64,000 nucleotides of DNA from Pseudonocardia sp. (GCF_029263155.1 NZ_JAJCYB010000077.1:1-64000), one strand, 5' to 3'; shown: positions 16,737 through 25,011, numbered from the stretch's first letter. Numbers and translations: made by a program. The notes: generated by a model from the sequence alone, not told the origin.

Positions 16737-17360
16737 TCATTCTCGGGAGCAGGCAGCGCGGAACACGTAGGCGAACGCGGTCCTGGTGTAGGCGATTCCC
16801 CGTCCCTGGCTGCGGATCCGCTCGGGGTCGGCCGCGTCCGGCCTCCTCGGGACGAGGTGGCTGTCGAGTCGCTCGGTGTCGAGGCGGTACTTGCCGTCGC
16901 GCTGGTGCACGGCGGCCACCAGTCGCAGGGCCGGGTCGAGCGCGGCGAGACTCGCGTCCCCGTGACTGGTGTTGGCCAGGAGCAGCCCCTGCGGGGCGAG
17001 GTGCTGGCGGCAGTGATCCCAGACCGGGCCGGCGTAGAGCGAAATGAGCAGGTCGAAGCCGGCCCGGGGGAGCGACAGCGGCGTGGTGTAGTCCCGGTGC
17101 AGGAACGTCACTTCCGCGCCCGCCCCGGGCAGCGTGCGCCCCTCGAGCTCGGCGGCCACGAGCGGTTCGTCGGCGAAGTAGCGTGCGGCCCGGCGGTCGG
17201 AGTCGACGTAGGTGACCGAGGGGATCGCCGTCGACGGGGACAGGTCGAGATAGCTGCCCGGGTAGAGCGCCGTCGCCGGGTTCCACCGCTCGCGCAGGGC
17301 GGCGAACAGCCCGCAACGGTCACCGATGCTGCTGCGGTAGGTCGCCCACGAGGCCTTCAC
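16737..17360 (-). CDS. Putative class I SAM-dependent methyltransferase-like protein
   Basis: A 207-aa cytoplasmic protein. The order of a YPGSYLDLSPS loop, an acidic strand end YVDSDRRA, FLHRDY, and FDLLISLYAG followed by LAPQGLLLANTS resembles a Rossmann methyltransferase, with Asp in YVDSD in the adenosine-binding position. The canonical glycine loop is degenerate (YPGSY), so binding of S-adenosylmethionine is not certain. It starts at GTG 17360. Its stop abuts the stop of the convergent toxin gene with no base between. The substrate is unknown. Confidence 0.55.
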   Translation of the reverse strand: MKASWATYRSSIGDRCGLFAALRERWNPATALYPGSYLDLSPSTAIPSVTYVDSDRRAARYFADEPLVAAELEGRTLPGAGAEVTFLHRDYTTPLSLPRAGFDLLISLYAGPVWDHCRQHLAPQGLLLANTSHGDASLAALDPALRLVAAVHQRDGKYRLDTERLDSHLVPRRPDAADPERIRSQGRGIAYTRTAFAYVFRAACSRE

Positions 17361-17523
17361 GTGCCCGGCCCGTGCGGTGTCGCAGTGCGCTGCGGTGCGG
17401 CCACCTGCTCATCGTCCCCCACCAGCGCGGCACCGCCGGACGGGCGGTGCGCGGGCGTGCTCGGTCACACGCGTGCAGTACGTCACGGCTGCGCGGTTAC
17501 CGGCGGGTCATATGCTGCTGGGC

Positions 17524-18438
17524 ATGGGACTACTGGACGGCAAGGTCGTCATCGTCACCGGCGCGGGCCGGGGGATCGGGCGCGGTGAGGCGCTGGAGTG
17601 CGCGGCACAGGGTGCCGCGATCGTCGTGGCCGAGTTCGACCCGGACACGGGCGAGTCGGTGGCCAAGGAGATCGTCGCCGCGGGTGGCCGGGCGGTGGCC
17701 GCGAGCGGCGACGTCGCCGACGCCGACGTCGCGAACGGCCTCGTCGCCACCGCGCTGGCCGAGTTCGGGCGGCTCGACGCCGTGGTCAACAACGCCGGCA
17801 TCCTGCGCGACCGGACGCTCGCCAAGCTCTCCGACGACGACTGGGACGCGGTGATCCGCGTGCACCTGCGCGGGCACTTCCTGCCCACGCGTGCCGCGGT
17901 GCAGCACTGGAAGGAGGCCAAGCAGCCCGGTCACGTCGTCCACACGGCGTCGACCTCGGGGATCCTGGGCAACTTCGGCCAGAGCAACTACGGCGCGGCC
18001 AAGGCGGGCATCGCCGCGTTCTCCACGATCGTCGCGATGGAGGGCGCCCGCGGCGGGATCACCTCCAACGCGATCGCGCCCACCGCCCTGACGGCCATGA
18101 CGCTCGACCTGATGCCGCAGGAGTTCCGGGACGACCGCGAGGCCGCCCTCGCGCGCGGCGAGTTCGACTTCTTCGCCCCCGAGAACGTCGCGCCGTTGGT
18201 GGCGTTCCTGTGCTCGGACGCGTCGAACCACATCAGCGGCAAGGTGTTCGGCGTGCAGGGTGACAGCATCGAGATCTTCCAGCCGTTCACCAGCGTCGCC
18301 GAGGTCCGCAACGACGGGAAGCGCTGGGACCCCGAGGACATCGGCGCCCGCATCGACGAGCTGTGGACGGCCAGCGGCATCACGCCCGGCGCCGAGAACA
18401 TGATGGCGAGGATGCGTTACCAGATCCTCGGCACCTGA
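17524..18438 (+). CDS. SDR family oxidoreductase (3-hydroxyacyl-CoA type)
   Basis: A 304-aa short-chain dehydrogenase with NAD(P)-binding TGAGRGIG at 12-19, NNAG at 89-92, and catalytic Ser143, Tyr156 and Lys160 (YGAAK). The length and C-terminal extension after residue 250 match the SDRs annotated as (3R)-hydroxyacyl-CoA dehydrogenase (MFE-2-like) in actinobacteria, so a role in fatty acid or steroid side-chain beta-oxidation is likely but unproven. TATGCT at 17511-17516 lies seven bases before the ATG, indicating a leaderless message. A strong terminator follows the stop. Confidence 0.85.
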   Translation: MGLLDGKVVIVTGAGRGIGRGEALECAAQGAAIVVAEFDPDTGESVAKEIVAAGGRAVAASGDVADADVANGLVATALAEFGRLDAVVNNAGILRDRTLAKLSDDDWDAVIRVHLRGHFLPTRAAVQHWKEAKQPGHVVHTASTSGILGNFGQSNYGAAKAGIAAFSTIVAMEGARGGITSNAIAPTALTAMTLDLMPQEFRDDREAALARGEFDFFAPENVAPLVAFLCSDASNHISGKVFGVQGDSIEIFQPFTSVAEVRNDGKRWDPEDIGARIDELWTASGITPGAENMMARMRYQILGT

Positions 18439-18467
18439 GCCCGATCCGCCCAGGACCCGGGAACGAC

Positions 18468-18501
18468 GCGGCCGCCGGTGGGGTGACCCACCGGCGGCCG
18501 C
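18468..18501. terminator. Strong hairpin terminator between convergent genes
   Basis: GCGGCCGCCGGTGGG at 18468-18482 pairs perfectly with 18487-18501, leaving a GTGA tetraloop. There is no T tract on either side, as is usual for GC-rich actinobacteria. It lies between the SDR gene (plus) and the lipoprotein gene (minus) and probably serves both. Confidence 0.88.
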
Positions 18502-18524
18502 CTCGTCGGACCGTGGACCGCGGC

Positions 18525-19832
18525 TCAGCCGCCCGCGGGTGGCACGACCTCACCGTCGGCGGTGAAGCCCGTGCCGTCGCCGTCCTGGTAGAGGTCCGGG
18601 CCCGTCGGCGACTCGTTGCCGCTGACGTCGGTTCCCGTCACCGTCATCGTCCCGGGAGCGGAGTTCCACAGGCCACCGCCCTGGTTGGCCGCCATGTTCC
18701 CGGTGACCGCGCCGCCGTCGAGGGTGACGGTGCCCGCGCCGGTCAGGTGCACCCCGCCGCCGTTGCCCGGGCTGTCGCCGGTCGAGTTGCCGGTCATCGT
18801 GGTCCCGGAGATCTCGGTCGTGCCGATGTTGGCCTCGATCGCCCCGCCGGCGCGGACCGAGGTGTTGCCCGAGAACGTGGTGTTCTCCACGACCAGCGTG
18901 CCGTCGTCGTTGAGCGCGCCGCCGCCGGAGCCGGCCATGCCGTCGGCGACGTTGTCGGTCACCTCGGAGTCGCGCAGGGTCAGCTCACCACCGATGGTGA
19001 ACACGCCGCCGCCGCCCATGGTGGCCTCGGCCCCGCTGGCGGTGTTGCCGCTGATGGTCGTGCCGGTGACGGTCATCGTGCTCATCGTGTCGTTCCACAG
19101 GCCGCCGCCCTCGGACGCCGCCCGGTTCCCGGTGACCATGCTGTCGGTCACGGTCACCGTGCCCGACTCGGTGATGTGCAGGCCGCCGCCGTTGCCCGGG
19201 CCGGGCCCGGCCTCGTTGTCGGACAGGGTCACCCCGGTCAGCTCGGTGGTCGACCCGGCGACGGCCTCGATGCCGCCGCCCGCGCGCACGGCGGTGTTGC
19301 CGGTGATGGTGGCGCCGTCGGCGGTCAGCTCGCCGGCGTTGCGGATCCCGCCGCCGGAGGCCGGCATCCCCTCGCCCTGCGCGGAACCGCCGGTGACGGT
19401 CACCCCGGTCAGGGTCAGCGCGCCGCCCTCGAGCACGTCCAGGGCACGGTCGACACCGGCGGCGTCGATCGTGGCCTCCGGGCCCTCGATGGTGACGGTG
19501 CTGGTGATGTCGAGGTCGCCGGTGGCGCCCTCGTCCTCGTCGATCCCGTCGATCCCGATGGTGTAGGTGCCGGCGGGCAGCGTCACGGTGCCCCCGCCCG
19601 CGGCGTTCGCCTCCTGGACCGCGGCCCGCAGCGAGCAGGCGCCGTCGGCGTCGGCACAGGTGCCGTCACCGGGCGCGGCGTCGACGGTATCGGACTCGGT
19701 GGCCACCGCCAGGCCGCCACCGGCGGCGTCGGTGGCCGGTGGGCTGCCGGTGTCGGTGCCGGACCCGCAGGCGGCGACGACTCCCACCACCAGGGCCGCG
19801 GCCGCGAGCCGGCCGATCACGGTCTTCTGCAT
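18525..19832 (-). CDS. Lipoprotein with right-handed beta-helix (CSLREA-type)
   Basis: 435 aa. A signal peptide ends in the lipobox VVAAC (Cys at about residue 22), so the protein should be lipid-anchored outside the membrane. A CSLRAAVQEAN motif (about residues 65-75) is the CSLREA marker that precedes parallel beta-helix domains. After it come many turns of G-G-G-x-x-N and T-V-T-x-T repeats typical of a right-handed beta-helix. Such proteins bind or cleave polysaccharides or act as adhesins; no catalytic residues are evident. ATG 19832 is preferred to 19862 because it gives a clean signal peptide. AGGAGGG lies about 11 bases upstream. Confidence 0.8.
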   Translation of the reverse strand: MQKTVIGRLAAAALVVGVVAACGSGTDTGSPPATDAAGGGLAVATESDTVDAAPGDGTCADADGACSLRAAVQEANAAGGGTVTLPAGTYTIGIDGIDEDEGATGDLDITSTVTIEGPEATIDAAGVDRALDVLEGGALTLTGVTVTGGSAQGEGMPASGGGIRNAGELTADGATITGNTAVRAGGGIEAVAGSTTELTGVTLSDNEAGPGPGNGGGLHITESGTVTVTDSMVTGNRAASEGGGLWNDTMSTMTVTGTTISGNTASGAEATMGGGGVFTIGGELTLRDSEVTDNVADGMAGSGGGALNDDGTLVVENTTFSGNTSVRAGGAIEANIGTTEISGTTMTGNSTGDSPGNGGGVHLTGAGTVTLDGGAVTGNMAANQGGGLWNSAPGTMTVTGTDVSGNESPTGPDLYQDGDGTGFTADGEVVPPAGG

Positions 19833-19963
19833 CAGGAGTGGATCCCTCCTCGTCGCGAACATGTCCTGAGGGGGTACGGGAGGTGACCGTGCGGGCGTTC
19901 ACCGATCGGCCCCGGATCGGGGTCACGATCACGTCACGGTCGCCGCTGCCGTGTCCCGCCGGG

Positions 19964-20746
19964 TCAGGGCAGCCAGCCCACCCGCCCGGCCAGCAGCGCG
20001 TAGCCGACGAAGGCCACCACGTCGATCAGGGCGTGCGCGCCCACGAGCATCCACAGGCGGTTGGTGCGCTGCCACACCCGCCCGAACACCAGGCCCATCA
20101 CCACGTTGCCGACGAACCCGCCGAGCCCCTGGTAGAGGTGGTACGCCCCGCGCAGCAGGGCCTGGGCCAGCAGCGAGGTGTTCTCCGACCACCCGAGCTG
20201 GCGCAGTCGCGTGATCAGATACGCCACCATGACCACCTCCTCGGCCCAGCTGTTCGCCGCCGCCGAGGCCAGGAGCACCGGAAGCTGCCACCAGGTGGCG
20301 TCGAGCGTGGTCGGCGCGATGGTGACGCTGACCCCCAGCGCCCGCGCCACCAGGTAGAGCCCGAGCCCCGGGACGCCGATCAGCGCGGCGAGCCCGGCCG
20401 AGCCGAGGGCGTCGCGGCCGGGTTGCCGCGCGTCCAGGCCCACGGCGCGCAGGGCGAACCCGGCGCGGATGAGCAGGTAGGCCCCCAGCGCTCCCCAGCC
20501 GACCAGTTGCAGCACGCGCGTGAGCTGCAGGGCGAGGTCGACGAGATCGGCCTGGGCCGCGGGGGCGTTGAGCGCCACCTGCTGCTCGTTCAGCGGCACC
20601 GGCTGCAGCAGTGCGTCGGCGAGGTTCAGCGCGCTGCGCACCGCGGAGAGCCCGAGGGTGACGGTGAGGACGACCAGCACCTCGGTGCCGATCAGCCGGC
20701 GCGCCCCGGGGTCGGTGACGACCGCGGTGGGGGAGGGCCGGGACAC
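19964..20746 (-). CDS. CPBP family intramembrane glutamic endopeptidase
   Basis: A 260-aa membrane protein with about six helices. The CPBP (CAAX protease and bacteriocin-processing, Abi) motifs are present: the EE pair in WAEEVVMVAYLITR, His in RGAYHLYQG, and HALID near the C-terminus. These enzymes cleave within the membrane; bacterial substrates are mostly unknown. GTG 20746 is chosen because TAGCGT lies eight bases upstream, giving a leaderless transcript. The promoter overlaps that of the divergent gene. Confidence 0.82.
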   Translation of the reverse strand: MSRPSPTAVVTDPGARRLIGTEVLVVLTVTLGLSAVRSALNLADALLQPVPLNEQQVALNAPAAQADLVDLALQLTRVLQLVGWGALGAYLLIRAGFALRAVGLDARQPGRDALGSAGLAALIGVPGLGLYLVARALGVSVTIAPTTLDATWWQLPVLLASAAANSWAEEVVMVAYLITRLRQLGWSENTSLLAQALLRGAYHLYQGLGGFVGNVVMGLVFGRVWQRTNRLWMLVGAHALIDVVAFVGYALLAGRVGWLP

Positions 20747-20782
20747 GATCGGCGACGCTACCCGCGGCGTAGTCTGGTCCCC
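20747..20782. promoter_or_regulatory. Back-to-back leaderless promoters
   Basis: Only 36 bases separate the divergent start codons at 20746 (minus) and 20783 (plus). TAGCGT (minus strand, 20760-20755) and TAGTCT (plus strand, 20770-20775) are -10 boxes seven to eight bases from their start codons and nine bases apart. Each -35 region must therefore fall in or beyond the opposing promoter, so the two should exclude each other. Confidence 0.6.
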
Positions 20783-21172
20783 GTGTTGCGGCTCGCGCTG
20801 TCCCCCCGCTGGCTGGTCTGGCACGCGCTCACGCTCGGCGCGATGGTCACCTGCGGGTGGCTGGCGGTCTGGCAGTGGCAGCGGGCCGGATCGGCGCTGG
20901 GCAGCGCGCTCAACGTCGGCTACGGCCTGCAGTGGCCCGTCTTCGCGATCTTCTTCGGCGTGATGTGGTGGCGGTTCCTGAGCCTGGAGGCCCGCGACCT
21001 GCCGGCCGAACCGGAACCGGCGCCCGCCGCCGGCCCGGAGCCCGCCGTCGACGACGGGCCCAGCCCGTTCACCGCCCGACCGGCCGCCGCGCCCGCGCTC
21101 ACCGTCGACGAGAACCCCCAGCTCGTCGCCTACAACCGGATGCTCCGCGAGCTCGCCGAGCGCGAGAACTGA
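20783..21172 (+). CDS. Two-helix membrane protein, unknown function
   Basis: 129 aa with two transmembrane helices (about 12-32 and 46-64) and an acidic, Pro-rich cytoplasmic tail ending in YNRMLRELAEREN. The first helix, RWLVWHALTLG...WQWQRAG, resembles the start of SURF1-type proteins, but the SURF1 domain is absent. It is followed after 13 bases by a DUF3817 gene. The same order is common in actinobacteria. The start codon is supported by the -10 box. I do not assign a function. Confidence 0.72.
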   Translation: MLRLALSPRWLVWHALTLGAMVTCGWLAVWQWQRAGSALGSALNVGYGLQWPVFAIFFGVMWWRFLSLEARDLPAEPEPAPAAGPEPAVDDGPSPFTARPAAAPALTVDENPQLVAYNRMLRELAEREN

Positions 21173-21185
21173 GAGGTACCACGAC

Positions 21186-21524
21186 GTGTCGATCCCGACC
21201 GCCCTGCGCAGCTACCGCGTCGCCGCCTGGATCACGGGCATCGGCCTGATCGTGCTGGTGTTCGTGGCGATGCCGCTGAAGTACTTCTTCGACACCCCGG
21301 GGCCGGTCGCCGTCGTCGGCGTCACCCACGGCTTCCTGTACATGATCTATATCGTCTGCACGCTGATCCTCGCCGAGCGGGTGCGGGCCAAGCCGCTGGA
21401 GGCGCTGGTGGTGCTGCTCGCGGGCACCGTGCCGATCGCGTCGTTCGTGGCCGAGCGCATGGTCACGCGTCGGGTGCGCGCCGATCTAGCGCCGTCGGAG
21501 CGGGCAGCCGACCAGCCGCTGTAG
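21186..21524 (+). CDS. DUF3817 integral membrane protein
   Basis: 112 aa with three membrane helices and the DUF3817 pattern: YRVAAWITGIGLIVLVFVAM, PLKYFF, then VGVTHGFLYMIY. AGAGG lies nine bases before GTG 21186. The C-terminal 13 codons overlap, antisense, the end of the convergent DUF2470 gene by 39 bases. The family function is unknown; it is widespread in actinobacteria. Confidence 0.85.
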   Translation: MSIPTALRSYRVAAWITGIGLIVLVFVAMPLKYFFDTPGPVAVVGVTHGFLYMIYIVCTLILAERVRAKPLEALVVLLAGTVPIASFVAERMVTRRVRADLAPSERAADQPL

Positions 21525-22328
21525 CTGCACCCGCAGCTCCTCCGGTGTCGCGATCGGGTGTTCCCATGCCAGCCGCACGTCGTGGTCCTGATCGCCGGCC
21601 TCGACGCGCAGCCGCAGCCCGCAGCGATCCACCCCCAGCGGGCGGACCCGTGCGTCCCGGACGTCGCGCAGGGGTGTCGGCAGGTGCCGGGCCAGCGCCG
21701 TGAAGACCTGCGGATGGGCCTGTTCCAGGTGCGTGAGCCACTGCTGCTCGTAGTGGCAGAACGGGTCGGGTCGGGCCGCGGCGAGGTCGACGGGGGCGAA
21801 CACCGCGCTGCCCTCCGCGTCCGACAGCACCGCCGACCCGGGTGTCAACCGCACCATCGTGGCGCCGTGGCCGAGCTCGAGCAGTGCGGGATGCGGGTGG
21901 TGGTCGGCGAGGCCGACGGCGATGCGCCGGGCTCGTTCGGGGTCGACGGACGTGAGGTGCCCGGTGATCCACAGCAGGCCCCGCACCGGCTCGCGCAGGT
22001 CGACCGGGGCCGGGTCGGCGAGCTCCAGCATCACGGCCAGCCCGCCGGCTGTGGAGGCAGGTTCCAGCCCGCCGGCTGTGGAGGCAGAAGCCGGCCCGCC
22101 GGCTGTGGAGGCGGGCCCCGGCCCACCCTGCATCCGCCGCAGCACCGGCTCGTCGTCGGCGAGCAGCAGGACCGCGGACCCGTCGGCGTGCACGTGGTGC
22201 GTCCGAGGCTGCGCGATCGGCGATCCGGTGCCGACGAGCGCGGCCACGCTGCCCGAGCGGGCCGCGACGCTGCGGGCGCGCTCGGCGGCGGTCGGGGCCG
22301 GGGGCCTGCGCAGGCGGGTGGTTCCCAA
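21486..22328 (-). CDS. DUF2470 protein, heme-iron-utilisation type
   Basis: A 280-aa protein with an N-terminal split-barrel (PNPOx-like) region and a C-terminal DUF2470 domain (HPQVFTALARHL, then RLAWEHPIATPEELR). This domain pair occurs in heme-degradation and heme-storage proteins. The start is TTG 22328, with SD GGAGGT five bases upstream. An IdeR/DtxR-type iron box lies directly upstream of the SD, so expression should rise when iron is low. A three-copy 9-residue repeat (ASTAGG) interrupts the N-terminal domain. Its exact reaction is unknown. Confidence 0.78.
   Translation of the reverse strand: MGTTRLRRPPAPTAAERARSVAARSGSVAALVGTGSPIAQPRTHHVHADGSAVLLLADDEPVLRRMQGGPGPASTAGGPASASTAGGLEPASTAGGLAVMLELADPAPVDLREPVRGLLWITGHLTSVDPERARRIAVGLADHHPHPALLELGHGATMVRLTPGSAVLSDAEGSAVFAPVDLAAARPDPFCHYEQQWLTHLEQAHPQVFTALARHLPTPLRDVRDARVRPLGVDRCGLRLRVEAGDQDHDVRLAWEHPIATPEELRVQLQRLVGCPLRRR
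22041..22112 (-). repeat. 27-bp minisatellite, three copies
   Basis: An 18-base core (CCCGCCGGCTGTGGAGGC) recurs at 22041, 22068 and 22095 with a 27-base period, in frame within the DUF2470 gene. It encodes Ala-Ser-Thr-Ala-Gly-Gly units forming a flexible insert. Confidence 0.85.
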
Positions 22329-22342
22329 GGCGCACCTCCAGT

Positions 22343-22361
22343 TTAGGTGAGCCTAAGCTAG
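22343..22361. promoter_or_regulatory. IdeR/DtxR-type iron box
   Basis: TTAGGTGAGCCTAAGCTAG matches 16 of 19 positions of the IdeR/DtxR consensus (TTAGGTTAGSCTAACCTAA) by my own comparison. It lies 15 bases before the TTG start of the DUF2470 gene, just outside its SD, where bound IdeR-Fe would block transcription. It is also 73 bases from the divergent plus-strand gene, which it might affect. Confidence 0.8.
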
Positions 22362-22434
22362 CTTCGGAGGGTGGATCTGCGCAAGCAGCAGCCCTTGTCG
22401 GGTCGCCGTGACCCACCCGTTAGCGTCTGTGGCC

Positions 22435-23307
22435 GTGACGACGGTGCCGACGGCGGGAACCCCGCCCCTGTTCGCGCAGCTCGTCGACGACACGAGCCTG
22501 CTGCGCCCCAGAGCGGCAGGCCCGCCGACCGAGACGGTCGTGGCGCGCTACCTCCGGGCGCGCGACGGGCACAACGGCGGGCTCGTCGGCCAGCTGGTGT
22601 GCCCGGTGTCGCGGCTTCCCGCGCTGGTCAAGGAGCTGGCGCGAGCCGCGCCGAGCCGCCCGGTCGACCTGTCGCTGGTCGTCGACACCGGGCTCGGGGC
22701 GGTGCCGAAGGCGCTCTCCACGGTCCTGTCGCGGCCCAACCTGCTCACCCCGCGCACGATCGAGACCGCCGCCCCTCCGGACGTCGACGCCGTCTGGCTC
22801 GACCGCGTCGCCGAGTTCGTGCCCGAGGACGTCGTGGCGGTGGTGGAGCCGCGCAGGCCGGTCGAGGGCGACCCCGGCGGCACCGGCGCCTGGCTCGACG
22901 CCGTGCGCCGCGTCGCCGACCAGGGGTGCGCGCCCCGGCTGCGCTGCGGCGGTCCGCGGCCGTCCGACGCGCCGTCCACACGGGACGTCGAGGAGTTCGT
23001 CGGCGTCGTCGTGGCTGCGGGTCGGGGGTTCACCACGCTGGGCCTGTACGAGTCGGTGCGCGTCGACGGTGCCGGGCCACGTCGCCACGGCATCGTCAAC
23101 ATGCTCGTCGCGGTGGCCCGCGCGCTGGGCGGCGGTGACGTCGACGGCGCCCTGCGCAGCACCGACGGGGCCGCGCTGGCCGCGGAGCTGGCGGCCCTGT
23201 CCGAGCGGGCCGTCGCCGGTGTCCGCGGCCTGCTGTCGCGTTGCGGCACCGATCCCGACCAGGGCCCGAACACCACCCTGGCCGGCCTGGGCCTGCTTCC
23301 CCGCTGA
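22435..23307 (+). CDS. Conserved protein, possible TIM-barrel fold, function unknown
   Basis: A 290-aa cytoplasmic protein. Alternating strand/helix spacing, an LRCGGP segment, a helix with VEEFVGVVVAAG, and RHGIVNMLVAVARAL resemble a widespread uncharacterised bacterial family with K-R-G-G and H-G-F-x-N-x-L motifs, so a barrel-like enzyme is possible. TAGCGT at 22421-22426 lies eight bases before GTG 22435, so that start is preferred over GTG 22408. It precedes pheA in the same direction. No reaction is assigned. Confidence 0.65.
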   Translation: MTTVPTAGTPPLFAQLVDDTSLLRPRAAGPPTETVVARYLRARDGHNGGLVGQLVCPVSRLPALVKELARAAPSRPVDLSLVVDTGLGAVPKALSTVLSRPNLLTPRTIETAAPPDVDAVWLDRVAEFVPEDVVAVVEPRRPVEGDPGGTGAWLDAVRRVADQGCAPRLRCGGPRPSDAPSTRDVEEFVGVVVAAGRGFTTLGLYESVRVDGAGPRRHGIVNMLVAVARALGGGDVDGALRSTDGAALAAELAALSERAVAGVRGLLSRCGTDPDQGPNTTLAGLGLLPR

Positions 23308-23372
23308 CCGGCCGGGACCGGCGGGTGTGGGCGCTCCGCGTGCCCGCGACGCCCGGCGCTAGGGTTCCGGGC

Positions 23373-24317
23373 GTGGGTCGACTGGCGTTTCTCGGACCGC
23401 ACGCCACCTTCACCGAGCAGGCGCTGCGGTCGCTCCCCGAAGCCCGTGACGCCGAGTTCGTGCCGTGTGCGGGGAGCCCGGCGGTGCTGGAGGCGGTGCG
23501 CCGCGGGGAGGTCGACGCCGGCTGCGTCCCGATCGAGAACAGCGTCGAGGGGGCGGTCGGTGCCGTGCTCGACGGGCTCGTCGGCGACCCGCCGTTGGTG
23601 ATCGTCCGCGAGGCGCTGGTGGCCGTCCGGTTCGCGGTGATGGCGCGGCCGGGCACGGTCACCGCGGACGTCCGGCGCGTGGGTTCGCACCCGCACGCCG
23701 TCGCGCAGACCCGTGGCTGGTTGTCCGCGCACCTGCCCGCCGCGGAGGTCCTGCTGACCTCGTCGACGTCCGAGGCGGCGGCGCAGGTGGCGCGCGGGGA
23801 CCTCGACGCCGCCGTCGCCGCCCCGCTGGCCGCCGAGCAGCACGGGCTCGACGTGATCGTCGACGACGTGGCCGACAACCCGGGCGCGGTCACCCGATTC
23901 GTGCTCCTGGCCCCGCCCGCGCCGCCGCCCGACCCCACCGGCCGCGACCGCACGACGTTCGCCGCCACCACCCGCAACGTGCCGGGCTCGCTGCTCGGCC
24001 TGCTCACCGAGCTCGCGATGCGGGGCATCGACCTGACCCGCATCGAATCCAGGCCGATCAAGGACAGGCACGCCGAGTACTGGTTCCACATCGACTGCAC
24101 GGGCCACGTGGCCGAGCCCGCGATGGGCGAGGCGCTGGCGGCGCTGCATCGCCGCTGCGACCGCGTGCGGTTCCTCGGCTCGTTCCCGCGAGCGGGCAAC
24201 GGGGTCCCGGCCGACGGCTCGGGCGATCCGGCCGCGCCGCTCGGCGGGAGCGGTCACGCCGAGTTCGCCGCGGCCCAGCAGTGGGTCGACGGCCTGCGCG
24301 CGGGCAGCGCCTCGTGA
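23373..24317 (+). CDS. pheA: Prephenate dehydratase
   Basis: A 314-aa monofunctional enzyme converting prephenate to phenylpyruvate in phenylalanine synthesis. The catalytic domain covers about 1-185 (VGRLAFLGPHATF, CVPIENSVEGAV, and the TRF motif with catalytic Thr near 172). A regulatory ACT domain follows, with PGSLLGLL and the Phe-binding ESRP motif. No chorismate mutase domain is fused. TAGGGT at 23360-23365 sits seven bases before GTG 23373, indicating a leaderless mRNA. The order pheA, histidine phosphatase, zincin, septum protein is the same as Rv3838c to Rv3835 in M. tuberculosis. Confidence 0.93.
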   Translation: MGRLAFLGPHATFTEQALRSLPEARDAEFVPCAGSPAVLEAVRRGEVDAGCVPIENSVEGAVGAVLDGLVGDPPLVIVREALVAVRFAVMARPGTVTADVRRVGSHPHAVAQTRGWLSAHLPAAEVLLTSSTSEAAAQVARGDLDAAVAAPLAAEQHGLDVIVDDVADNPGAVTRFVLLAPPAPPPDPTGRDRTTFAATTRNVPGSLLGLLTELAMRGIDLTRIESRPIKDRHAEYWFHIDCTGHVAEPAMGEALAALHRRCDRVRFLGSFPRAGNGVPADGSGDPAAPLGGSGHAEFAAAQQWVDGLRAGSAS

Positions 24318-24384
24318 CCGGGCAGGCGCGTTCACCGCGGCGCACCGCACGTCGCGGCCCGTCGCCGGTCGGCGGGGAGGGGGC

Positions 24385-25011
24385 ATGACGCGCCTGATCC
24401 TGGTGCGGCACGGGCAGACCGACGCCAACGTGGGTCGCGTGCTGGACTCCCGCCCGCCCGGCCCGCCGCTCAACGCGCTCGGGCTGGGGCAGGCGGCGGC
24501 GCTGGGCATGCGCCTGGCGGGGGAGCCGATCGTCGCGGTGCACGCGTCGGCGGCCACGCGGGCCCAGCAGACCGGCGCGCCCGTCGCCGCGGCCCACGGG
24601 CTGGCCGTCGGCGTGGTCGAGGGCGTGCACGAGGTCTCCTGCGGCGACCTGGAAGGCCGTGCCGACGACGACGCTCGCGAGCAGTTCGACGCCGTCTACG
24701 GCGCGTGGGCCCGCGGCGAGCTCGCCGCGCGCCTACCCGGTGGTGAGTCGGCCCTCGACCTGAACGCCCGCTTCGTCCCGGCCGTCGCGCGGATCACCCG
24801 CGACGTCACCGGCACGGTCGTGCTGGCCAGCCACGGAGCCGCGATCCGGCTGGCCGCGGCCGCTCTGCTCGGTGACCACGCCGAGACCCGGTACGTGCCC
24901 AACACCGGCCTGGTGATCCTCAACCGCAGCGGGGCGGGCTGGACCCTGGAGCACTGGGACGACGCGGTCCCCGTCCCCGGCGACGTCACCGCCGGCGGCC
25001 CCCCCGACTGA
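24385..25011 (+). CDS. Histidine phosphatase family protein
   Basis: A 208-aa enzyme of the phosphoglycerate mutase-like superfamily. RHGQTDAN near residues 8-15 holds the catalytic His9, EVSCGDLEG follows, and SHGAAIR supplies the second His. It resembles Rv3837c, the neighbour of pheA in mycobacteria. A strong GGGGAGGGGG site precedes the ATG. It is probably a phosphatase on a small metabolite and not a true glycolytic mutase, but the substrate is unknown. Confidence 0.87.
   Translation: MTRLILVRHGQTDANVGRVLDSRPPGPPLNALGLGQAAALGMRLAGEPIVAVHASAATRAQQTGAPVAAAHGLAVGVVEGVHEVSCGDLEGRADDDAREQFDAVYGAWARGELAARLPGGESALDLNARFVPAVARITRDVTGTVVLASHGAAIRLAAAALLGDHAETRYVPNTGLVILNRSGAGWTLEHWDDAVPVPGDVTAGGPPD

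Noticed and set aside
19833-19862. ATG 19862 as start of the beta-helix lipoprotein
   Set aside because: It would place ten extra residues with acidic and polar character before an already complete signal peptide that starts at 19832.
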